Source of the DNA: Clostridiales bacterium
GTDB lineage: Bacteria; Bacillota; Clostridia; Lutisporales; Lutisporaceae
Assembly: GCA_012522255.1 (NCBI GenBank)
Contig: JAAYKT010000295.1
Span: 1 to 12,539, forward strand
Length of the DNA stretch: 12,539 nucleotides
Direction: 5' to 3'
A program made the position numbers and the translations under genes. Each line of letters opens with the position of its first letter. Positions within the stretch are counted from its first letter, which is position 1. This document shows, one piece after another, positions 1-5,955 of this stretch. Under the pieces are notes generated by a model. The model was not told the origin of the DNA, did not search any database, and saw nothing but the letters and a program-made list of their open reading frames with translations.

Positions 1-50
1 ATGCTCCTCAAGGTCGCATCCACTTTTCCCACCCGTTCGAATCCCACCAT
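1..50. other. unresolved edge fragment with tRNA T-arm-like sequence
   Basis: Plus positions 35-48 read GTTCGAATCCCACC, identical to the T-loop and 3' T-stem of the neighbouring tRNA-Ser. The bases before it (CCCACCC) cannot form the 5' half of a T-stem, so this is not the end of a normal tRNA. On the minus strand an ATG at 50 opens a frame reading MVGFERVGKVDATLRS that runs off the window, but there is no ribosome binding site before it. It could be a tRNA remnant, the start of an RNA gene continuing to the left, or chance. I cannot decide between these. Confidence 0.25.
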
Positions 51-63
51 ATTTCTTTGTTTT

Positions 64-93
64 ACAAAAAAATAATCACCCTGTTAGGGTGAT
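64..93 (-). terminator. intrinsic terminator of the tRNA-Ser gene
   Basis: The stem is ATCACCCT/AGGGTGAT (8 bp, 75-82 with 86-93) with a 3-nt loop, followed on the minus strand by a T-rich run (about 74-64). It starts 14 nt after the tRNA 3' end. The plus strand also has a short T-run after the stem, so it may act in both directions. Confidence 0.85.
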
Positions 94-107
94 ATTTTTA
101 TAAAAAC

Positions 108-199
108 TGGCGGAAAGGGTGGGATTCGAACCCACGGTACCGTATCAGGGTACACACGATTTCCAGTCGTGCGCCTTAGACCAGCTCAGCCACCTTTCC
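108..199 (-). tRNA. tRNA-Ser(GGA)
   Basis: This 92-nt class II tRNA decodes UCC/UCU serine codons. The acceptor stem GGAAAGG/CCTTTCC is perfect. The discriminator is G, and the 3' CCA is encoded (108-110). The anticodon stem is CACGA/TCGTG around the loop CTGGAAA, with anticodon GGA at 164-162. A long variable arm closed by TACC/GGTA is typical of serine tRNAs. The T-arm is GTGGG-TTCGAAT-CCCAC. It has its own promoter and terminator, so it is probably transcribed alone. Confidence 0.97.
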
Positions 200-210
200 G
201 TACAAAAAAT

Positions 211-239
211 ATTATACATTGTTTCTGTTATAATATCAA
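211..239 (-). promoter_or_regulatory. sigma-A-like promoter of tRNA-Ser
   Basis: The -35 TTGATA (239-234) and -10 TATAAT (216-211) are separated by exactly 17 nt. Transcription should start near 204, about 5 nt before the mature tRNA 5' end. Confidence 0.85.
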
Positions 240-324
240 TGGTAAGTTTAGAGACCAATGAAAATGGGCGGTAAGACCGGATGCAATCTGATTTATTCAT
301 TTTTTATATCCCTCAAAAGGGCTA

Positions 325-356
325 CAAATACAAACAGACCGCCAATACACGGTCTG
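325..356 (-). terminator. probable intrinsic terminator after the 293-aa gene
   Basis: The inverted repeat CAGACCG/CGGTCTG (335-341 with 350-356, 8-nt loop) lies 17 nt beyond the stop codon. On the minus strand it is followed by TTTGTATTTG, a broken T-run. The plus side is not T-rich, so it fits the minus-strand gene only. Confidence 0.65.
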
Positions 357-373
357 ATTATACACAATCATAA

Positions 374-1255
374 TTATGCCAAGTTTCTCTCCGCTAATTC
401 CAACAGCATGGCAAATTTATTTGAATCTATCAAATTATCATCTATCAGTTCCTGCAGCTTGGCTAATACGTTATCCCACAAGATCTTTCTTTTCTTAAGT
501 TCAATAATTGTATTAGTCACTTCGTATAGTTTATATTTTTCAATTGCTATAATAAATAACAAAGAAAAAGTACTGTCCATATTCAGATCATACTGGATTA
601 AATCCATTTTACTTATTATCTCCGTAGCCCTTTTTATTGTAATGCTGCTTTTTATGGCATCAATAAGTCTTTTCTTAATAGGCTGCCCAACTGACATAAA
701 CATTTCAGCGGCTTTATATATATCCGTAATCTTCAGTATCTCCATCATCCTTATAAGGATTTCCTGAAGTTCCTCTTCCACCATCAAAAAATGCTTATAA
801 ATTACATCCATCAGTTTTCTTTTTTGTTTGTTATCTAATTTTGATGATTTAAAATTAGTTGACAAGGTGGAAATGAAAACTTGAATATTTCTTACGGTAA
901 AATGCTTTTTGTTAATCAACAGATTATCAAGTACATATATTAAAAAGTCCTTATCTTTTACCTGCATGAGATAATTTATTATTTCATTTTGAAATTCCGT
1001 GTCCCCTGACTTTTTATTCATGATATTTACTATTTCGCTTATTGCATTCAATTTAAAATCATTTACAGAAACTATATCTTCATCAAAAAAGTTTCTGTTC
1101 AAAGATACGACGTAAAGCGCTAAAAAGTCATCTTCTGCCGCCCTTTCGCCGATTTTTTTTATTATGAGTTCCTTTTGCTTGCTTCTGTTTATGATTTTTG
1201 CAAGAACACCCTTATTGAATTTCTTTTGTATTATAAATATTTGTTCTAAATACAT
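374..1255 (-). CDS. unrecognised alpha-helical protein, 293 aa
   Basis: I do not recognise this family. The protein is rich in Ile, Lys, Leu, Glu and Asn. It reads as a series of amphipathic helices throughout, with no signal peptide, no convincing membrane segment, no cysteine clusters and no nucleotide-binding motif. The spacing of leucine/isoleucine-rich helices (for example around residues 60-110, 140-185 and 205-250) would suit a HEAT- or TPR-like helical solenoid, but no repeat consensus is clear. The ATG at 1255 is backed by AGGAG at 1269-1265 with 9-nt spacing. It is flanked by its own putative promoter and terminator, so it looks monocistronic between tRNA-Ser and htrA. The open frame, start signal and codon bias are those of a real gene; its function is unknown. 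Confidence 0.8.
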   Translation of the reverse strand: MYLEQIFIIQKKFNKGVLAKIINRSKQKELIIKKIGERAAEDDFLALYVVSLNRNFFDEDIVSVNDFKLNAISEIVNIMNKKSGDTEFQNEIINYLMQVKDKDFLIYVLDNLLINKKHFTVRNIQVFISTLSTNFKSSKLDNKQKRKLMDVIYKHFLMVEEELQEILIRMMEILKITDIYKAAEMFMSVGQPIKKRLIDAIKSSITIKRATEIISKMDLIQYDLNMDSTFSLLFIIAIEKYKLYEVTNTIIELKKRKILWDNVLAKLQELIDDNLIDSNKFAMLLELAERNLA

Positions 1256-1264
1256 TATGATTTA

Positions 1265-1307
1265 CTCCTAAACTTATTTTCTTAAGCACTTTTAGGATAT
1301 ACCTAAA
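1265..1307 (-). promoter_or_regulatory. ribosome binding site with alternative hairpin partners
   Basis: In the minus-strand leader, TTTAGG (1307-1302) pairs with CCTAAA (1296-1291) across a 5-nt loop. The same CCTAAA can instead pair with the TTTAGG at 1272-1267, which contains most of the AGGAG ribosome binding site (1269-1265). This is the layout of a simple anti-SD/anti-anti-SD switch, but each helix is only 6 bp and AT-rich, so it may be accidental. Confidence 0.3.
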
Positions 1308-1416
1308 TTTTTCAAAATATAAAGCAATAACGAGCATAGTTTAGTTATCACTATAAAATTATTGCCAAATCAACTTTAATATTTATAATTGCCATTAGAC
1401 TATGCCCTATATTTAT

Positions 1417-1465
1417 ATTATACTATATTTTTATACTAAATCCAAATTTTACTCCTAAATTTGGA
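1417..1465 (-). promoter_or_regulatory. putative promoter with overlapping inverted-repeat operator
   Basis: A perfect -10 TATAAT (1422-1417) lies 17 nt from a weak -35, TTGGAT (1445-1440). The -35 is part of a perfect 9-bp inverted repeat, TCCAAATTT/AAATTTGGA (1441-1449 with 1457-1465, 7-nt spacer). The arrangement suggests a repressor site over the -35. This would give the 293-aa gene a leader of about 155 nt. Confidence 0.45.
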
Positions 1466-1523
1466 AAGTTTTAATTTTCGAACTTTTTTTGCAATATAGC
1501 TCATTTTGAAATTGTATTTATAA

Positions 1524-1551
1524 ATAAAAAAAACAGGTATTTCTACCTGTT
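1524..1551 (-). terminator. intrinsic terminator of htrA
   Basis: The perfect 8-bp stem AACAGGTA/TACCTGTT (1532-1539 with 1544-1551) has a tetraloop and is followed on the minus strand by a run of T's. The stem overlaps the htrA stop codon (1552-1550), so the terminator begins inside the reading frame's end. Confidence 0.92.
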
Positions 1552-2800
1552 AATTTTGTTTTTCCGTTAATTTTATTTCTATGGTTCTATATCTGCTTAT
1601 AACGCTTCCGTACGCCTCTACCTTCAGGGTGTCTCCCACTTTACATTTTCCTACTATTTCAACAACCTCTTCGATAGTGTAGATTTGCTTGTCATCTATC
1701 TTTGTTATTATATCTCCTCTTACCAGGCCTGCCTTTTCAGCGCCGCTTCCCGGAGTTACGGATACTACTACCACTCCTTGGGGTACCTTATACTGATCAG
1801 CTGTTGCCTTATCTAAGGTTTGACCTTGAATTCCGAGCATAGGCCTTGAGACTTTTTTATTTTCAATCAGCTGCTTTATTATAGGTTTGGCTTCATTTAT
1901 AGGTATTGCAAAACCCATACCTTCTACACGGCTTTCCGCAAATTTAATAGTATTAATCCCAATTACCTTACCTTCGGAGTTTACCAATGCACCGCCGCTG
2001 TTACCCGGATTTATAGCCGCGTCTGTTTGAATAAGTGTCATAGTCCTTTCTCCGATAGGCACTTTTCTATTGAGACCGCTTATTATTCCAGCCGTCACAG
2101 AACCGGCAAAATCAGTACCCATTGGGCTTCCTACCGCTACAGCCAATTCACCCACATCAAGTTTTGACGAATCCCCCAGTTCTGCATAAGGAAGGTTCTT
2201 TTCTTCCACCTTGATAACCGCCAAATCCGTAGCTGCATCTTTCCCTATAACCTTTGCCGGAAGTTCCTTGCCATTATTAAGTACAACTATTATATCGTTG
2301 GAGTTTTCAACTACATGGTTATTTGTAGCTATATGACCTTCCCCATCGATTATTATACCTGAGCCTGTACCTTCACTATCATATAATTGTCCAAAAAAAT
2401 CCCTGTAGGTCTGCTTTATTTTTATGGCAACAATTGAAGGTAGAACCTTTTTTGCAATTGGTACCACCGGTGATACGGTCTTATCAATTATATAATTTGT
2501 CTGTTGTTCTTCCATTGCATGAACAGTACTTTTACCCTGAACTTCATCTATTATTCTATCGGCTAAGTATCCAATGGTTGTCCCAGCCGTAAGGCCTATG
2601 ATAAGCATAACGGCAAGAGCTGCTTTACCCCATTTTCTTGCCTTTCTTCCGGCACTGTCCTTATCCACCCCAAAATCCTTTCCTGCTATGTTCACCGGAT
2701 CATCAAAGTCATTAATACCATTGTCTTTTAAAACCTTTTCTTCATTTGACATTACTGTATCCCCTATGGTATTTTCATTTTTAATTTTATCGTAATCCAT
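1550..2800 (-). CDS. htrA: HtrA/DegP-like membrane-anchored serine protease
   Basis: This is a 416-aa S1C-family protease for quality control of extracytoplasmic proteins. A charged cytoplasmic N-terminus (1-56) precedes one membrane segment at about 58-80, which acts as an uncleaved signal anchor, so the protease domain faces outward. The trypsin-like domain spans about 115-310. Its catalytic triad is His162 (TNNHVV), Asp192 (ATDLAVIK) and Ser268 (NPGNSGGAL). A single PDZ domain follows at about 315-412, including GIQGQ and GLVRGDIITKI. Length and order match HtrA/HtrB/YyxA-type proteins of Bacillota. The ATG at 2800 has a strong AAGGAGGAG site 7 nt upstream; Met17 lacks one. It has its own promoter and terminator and is monocistronic. 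No CssS-type regulatory site can be recognised. Confidence 0.96.
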   Translation of the reverse strand: MDYDKIKNENTIGDTVMSNEEKVLKDNGINDFDDPVNIAGKDFGVDKDSAGRKARKWGKAALAVMLIIGLTAGTTIGYLADRIIDEVQGKSTVHAMEEQQTNYIIDKTVSPVVPIAKKVLPSIVAIKIKQTYRDFFGQLYDSEGTGSGIIIDGEGHIATNNHVVENSNDIIVVLNNGKELPAKVIGKDAATDLAVIKVEEKNLPYAELGDSSKLDVGELAVAVGSPMGTDFAGSVTAGIISGLNRKVPIGERTMTLIQTDAAINPGNSGGALVNSEGKVIGINTIKFAESRVEGMGFAIPINEAKPIIKQLIENKKVSRPMLGIQGQTLDKATADQYKVPQGVVVVSVTPGSGAEKAGLVRGDIITKIDDKQIYTIEEVVEIVGKCKVGDTLKVEAYGSVISRYRTIEIKLTEKQN

Positions 2801-2824
2801 TAATATCTCCTCCTTCGAAATTAT

Positions 2825-2853
2825 ATTCTATAATAAAATATTTTAGTTTTCAA
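2825..2853 (-). promoter_or_regulatory. sigma-A-like promoter of htrA
   Basis: The -35 TTGAAA (2853-2848), 17-nt spacer and -10 TAGAAT (2830-2825) each match the consensus at 5 of 6 positions. The predicted start near 2818 gives a very short leader just ahead of the ribosome binding site (2806-2815). A nearby TATAAT-like sequence could shift this slightly. Confidence 0.6.
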
Positions 2854-2970
2854 TTCTTAAAATTACATTAATAAGACAGATCTCAAGGCATAAAAATCCA
2901 AAAAGATCAGTTTATTAAGCTCAATTATTGCTTTACTCTGGCCTACTAATGCATCCTCACAATTATGCCG

Positions 2971-3011
2971 AAAAATAAACCGACTAAGCTTACATTTAAA
3001 CTTAGCCGGTT
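2971..3011 (-). terminator. intrinsic terminator of the candidate ncRNA
   Basis: The 11-bp stem AACCGGCTAAG/CTTAGTCGGTT (3011-3001 with 2988-2978) has a 12-nt loop and is followed on the minus strand by TTATTTTT. One pair is G-U on the minus strand but would be a mismatch on the plus strand, which fixes the direction. It begins 5 nt after the closing stem of the RNA upstream. Confidence 0.85.
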
Positions 3012-3243
3012 ATTAAACAGACTCTAATTCAACACTTGTATTTGTATCAACCAAACCTAACGAATCACATTCCTTTCGAGATCGGGATATTCACCTATCA
3101 TTCGGACAAACCCTAAACCAATGTTACTAACCTTGAATCACCTGATAAATCGATATACTTTACCTAAACCAAAACGGACATACCATTGACTAAGTTAACG
3201 TTAGTTGAATTAGAGTCTGTGGGAAAGATGAACTTCACCTTTC
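2971..3243 (-). ncRNA. candidate independent structured ncRNA (raiA-like?)
   Basis: The predicted RNA has a 5' hairpin GAAAGGTGA/TCATCTTTC (3243-3235 with 3231-3223) and two linking bases. A perfect 17-bp closing stem follows, ACAGACTCTAATTCAAC (3220-3204) with GTTGAATTAGAGTCTGT (3033-3017). Then comes the terminator at 3011-2971. The 170-nt interior can form at least an 8-bp helix (3191-3184 with 3123-3116), a 5-bp helix CGAAT/ATTCG (3104-3100 with 3065-3061) and, inside it, GATA/TATC (3099-3096 with 3089-3086). TTGGTTTAGG occurs twice (3172-3163 and 3121-3112). There is no ORF with a ribosome binding site, and stops occur in every frame. G-U pairs in both flanking hairpins favour the minus strand. 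Size, host and stand-alone terminator would suit the raiA motif; I cannot confirm the family from memory. Confidence 0.75.
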
Positions 3244-3250
3244 TTGATTT

Positions 3251-3267
3251 AATACTACCATAGTATT
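3251..3267. promoter_or_regulatory. inverted repeat just upstream of the ncRNA
   Basis: AATACTA-CCA-TAGTATT is a perfect 7-bp inverted repeat ending 8 nt before the first ncRNA hairpin. It coincides with the place where the promoter should lie. The -10-like candidates there (TAGTAT, TATTAA) are poor, and no good -35 is seen. It may be an operator or part of a non-sigma-A promoter. Confidence 0.4.
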
Positions 3268-3336
3268 TGCAAAAATGGAAGTATTATTTTAAAATTATTT
3301 TAGTTGTTTTTTTGGGAAATTTAACTGTTAACCAAT

Positions 3337-3506
3337 ATCACCCTGAGCAGTAGCGAAGGGTTTTTCTGTAATTGCAACATTGTTTTATTTATTAAGGTAT
3401 TCCTCTGATGTCAAGATCCCTCGGTTAATACCTCAAGATGACAACCTGCATGGATATAACTGCTGCCAAGGTGCGTTAGGATCCTTCATTTCATTCAGGA
3501 TGATTT
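3337..3506. repeat. degenerate interspersed palindromic repeat, three end copies
   Basis: Three segments resemble the common intergenic element beginning TCATCCTGAGCGAAGCGAAG. One is on the plus strand at 3337-3366 (ATCACCCTGAGC...GCGAAGGG). Two are on the minus strand, at 3446-3411 (GTTGTCATCTTGAGG...GAGGGATCTTGA) and 3506-3478 (ATCATCCTGAATGA...GAAGGATCCT). The first two face each other as diverged terminal inverted repeats of a roughly 110-bp MITE-like unit, and the third looks like an additional adjacent end. No transposase is present. All copies are diverged, so this appears to be an old insertion downstream of metH. Confidence 0.65.
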
Positions 3507-3558
3507 TTGCAGAATGTGCTCCATTAAGTGCAGGGGTGGAACCCTACGACTACATATT

Positions 3559-5928
3559 CTATAGAATGCGGCAATCAAAGAATTTTTGTGCTATTTTAAC
3601 CGCTTCTCTTGCATCTTTCCCATAATAATCGGCACCTATCATCTCTGCATATTTTTCGTTCAGGACAGCACCCCCCACCATAACCTTGCAACTGGGATGC
3701 TTTGCTTTTATCGCCTTTATGGTATCTTCCATGTTTCGAACCGTAGTAGTCATAAGGGCGCTCAGTCCTATTAAGGAAACCTCTTCTTCTATAGCTTTTT
3801 CTACAATTTGTTCCGTTTTCACATCTTTGCCCAAATCATATACGGTGAACCCGTAATTTTCCAAAAGAATTTTCACAATGTTTTTACCTATGTCGTGAAT
3901 ATCACCTTTTACTGTTGCAATCACTATTTTACCTTTAGTATGGCAAACGGAATCGTCAGCCATTTCTTCTTTCAATACCTCAAAAGCTCTTTTGACTGTT
4001 TCTGCCGACTGAATCAATTGCGGGAGAAATATCTCTCCGGTTTCGTATTTTTGCCCCACAGTATCAAGAGCAGGTATCAGATATTCGTCCACAATCTCCA
4101 AAGGTTTTCTTTGCATTAAAAGTCCTTTTGTAAGCCTTGCCGCCTCTTCTCTCACTCCGTCTATAATTATCTTTTTAAGATCTCCTTCTTTTTTTCTTAA
4201 ATCCGTAGCCTTTTCCGTTTTACGATCTGAATATTTTTCTATAAATGCCTTCCCGTTTTTATCATAATTCCAAAGAACATTGAATGCCTTTACTGAATCT
4301 ATCATATCCTCTTCAAGTGGGTTCATTATCGGTGCATCAAGACCGGCTGCCATGGCCACATCAAGAAAAGTTCTGTTCAATAGATTCCTTGCGGGCAAGC
4401 CAAAAGAAACGTTGCTAACTCCCAGGGCTGTCGTGACCCCAAGCCTCTCCTTGACAAGTGAAACTGCCTTGATGGTTTGCCTTACCTCACTTTGTTGGGC
4501 GGATGCCGTAAGAACAAGGCAGTCCACTATTATATCCTCTTTTTCTATACCGTATTCCTTTGCCTTTTCTATTATCCTTTGAGCAATATCGCACCTATCG
4601 TCGGCAGTCTTTGGTATCCCTTTTTCATCCAAAGTCAGTGCTATAATAAGGCATCCATATTTTTTTGCAATAGGAAATATGGCCTCCATGACCTCTACTT
4701 CCCCGTTTACTGAGTTGATTATGGGCCTGCCGTTATAAATCCTCGATGCTGCTTCCAAAACATCAGGCCTACTGCTGTCAATCATTAAAGGAAGATTCAA
4801 TGTTTTTTGTATCTCCTTGACGGCTTTAACCATAAAAGCCCTTTCATCTATTTCAGGCAATCCCACATTGACATCAAGTATATGAGCTCCCGCTTCTTTT
4901 TGATGCAATGCTTCCTTAAGGATATACTCAATATCATCATTTACTAATGCCTTTTTAAAAAGTTTTTTACCCGTTGGGTTGATCCTTTCACCTATTATTT
5001 TTACGCCCTCGCCTATTATCACCGTCTTAGAACTGCTGCAAGCAGCGGTAAGTCTTTTAACCTGTCTTTGTCTTGGCACAAGCCCTTCTAAAAGACCCTT
5101 AACCTCCCTGACATGTTCCGGCGTTGTTCCGCAACATCCCCCTACAATACTCACGCCCATTTTGGCCATTTCCAATATGTATTGCCCAAATTCCCCGGGG
5201 CCTACATCATATACGGTGCTGCCTTTCTCCATCCTTGGAAGTCCTGCATTTGGCTGTACTATCACAGGTATGCGGGAGTATTTCAGGATTTCTTCCACTA
5301 TATCCATCATTTCCTTGGGACCCAAAGAACAATTCAATCCCAATGCATCAACACCCAGACTTTGCAATATATTGACCATTGTAAAAGGATCCGTGCCTGT
5401 CAGAGTTCTGCCATCCTGTTGAAATGTCATGGTACAAAATACAGGCAAATTACAATTTTCTTTGGCCGCAAGAACAGCTGCCTTTGCTTCATATATGTCC
5501 GACATGGTTTCTATAAGCACCAAATCAGCCCCTGCGGTGCTGCCTGCAACTACTTGTTCTTTAAAGGCTTCGTAGGCATCACAGAAGGATAAATCTCCCA
5601 TAGGCTCAAGAAGTTGTCCCAAGGGGCCCATATCCAAGGCTACCGGTTTACCCATACTTGCACCTTTGGCGATCTCCACTGCTTTTTTTATGACCTCATC
5701 CGTCTTAAAACCTTTTCCCTCTAATTTATATTTACTCGCACCGAATGTGTTTGTCAGTATTACATCCGCTCCTGCATCTGTATAGGATTTGTGTATTTTT
5801 GAAACGATATCCGGAAAATTTATATTATAGCTTTCCGGTAATTCCCCTGCCTTCAAACCTTCAGCCTGAAGAAAGCTGCCCATAGCACCATCAAAAACAA
5901 TTATTTTACTAAAATCAAGATCTGCCAT
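3559..5928 (-). CDS. metH: cobalamin-dependent methionine synthase without activation domain
   Basis: This 789-aa enzyme transfers the methyl group of 5-methyltetrahydrofolate to homocysteine through cobalamin. The homocysteine S-methyltransferase domain (about 1-285) has the zinc ligands Cys200 (LNCS) and Cys265/Cys266 (GGCCGTTP). The pterin-binding domain spans about 305-565 (GERINPTGKK at 313-322, LDVNVG, IDSSRP). The B12 cap is at about 580-660 and the Rossmann domain at about 665-785, with GDIHDIGKN and the cobalt-ligand His678. The chain ends there. The C-terminal AdoMet-binding reactivation domain of the 1227-aa E. coli enzyme is absent, as in Thermotoga. Reactivation must come from another protein or be needed less often in an anaerobe. 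The start at 5928 has GAGAGG 7 nt upstream. It is the last gene of the SAM-riboswitch operon, 27 nt after metF. Confidence 0.97.
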   Translation of the reverse strand: MADLDFSKIIVFDGAMGSFLQAEGLKAGELPESYNINFPDIVSKIHKSYTDAGADVILTNTFGASKYKLEGKGFKTDEVIKKAVEIAKGASMGKPVALDMGPLGQLLEPMGDLSFCDAYEAFKEQVVAGSTAGADLVLIETMSDIYEAKAAVLAAKENCNLPVFCTMTFQQDGRTLTGTDPFTMVNILQSLGVDALGLNCSLGPKEMMDIVEEILKYSRIPVIVQPNAGLPRMEKGSTVYDVGPGEFGQYILEMAKMGVSIVGGCCGTTPEHVREVKGLLEGLVPRQRQVKRLTAACSSSKTVIIGEGVKIIGERINPTGKKLFKKALVNDDIEYILKEALHQKEAGAHILDVNVGLPEIDERAFMVKAVKEIQKTLNLPLMIDSSRPDVLEAASRIYNGRPIINSVNGEVEVMEAIFPIAKKYGCLIIALTLDEKGIPKTADDRCDIAQRIIEKAKEYGIEKEDIIVDCLVLTASAQQSEVRQTIKAVSLVKERLGVTTALGVSNVSFGLPARNLLNRTFLDVAMAAGLDAPIMNPLEEDMIDSVKAFNVLWNYDKNGKAFIEKYSDRKTEKATDLRKKEGDLKKIIIDGVREEAARLTKGLLMQRKPLEIVDEYLIPALDTVGQKYETGEIFLPQLIQSAETVKRAFEVLKEEMADDSVCHTKGKIVIATVKGDIHDIGKNIVKILLENYGFTVYDLGKDVKTEQIVEKAIEEEVSLIGLSALMTTTVRNMEDTIKAIKAKHPSCKVMVGGAVLNEKYAEMIGADYYGKDAREAVKIAQKFFDCRIL

Positions 5929-5955
5929 GCTTTACCTCTCTTTCTCCTAACCTGA

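Noticed and set aside
229..234. TATAAT on the plus strand upstream of position 258
   Set aside because: There is no -35 at a suitable distance and no plus-strand gene downstream. The region is fully explained by the minus-strand tRNA promoter.
258..767. Plus-strand ORF of 169 aa that looks membrane-like
   Set aside because: It is antisense to the 293-aa minus-strand gene. Its hydrophobic character comes from the complement of Lys/Glu/Asn-rich codons, and it has no ribosome binding site.
3017..3220. 6S RNA as the identity of the ncRNA
   Set aside because: The two halves of the interior are both G/T-rich and not complementary, so the rod with central bubble expected of 6S RNA cannot form.
3341..3366. 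Terminator-like hairpin CCCT...AGGG followed by T's on the plus strand
   Set aside because: No plus-strand gene ends there, and the segment is better explained as the end of the interspersed repeat.
3380..3625. Plus-strand ORF of 81 aa over the end of metH
   Set aside because: It lies in repeat DNA and antisense to metH, has no credible start signal, and its product resembles no family.
4979..5592. Long plus-strand ORFs (147 and 159 aa) inside metH
   Set aside because: They are shadow frames of metH, whose domains and metal ligands are all intact on the minus strand.
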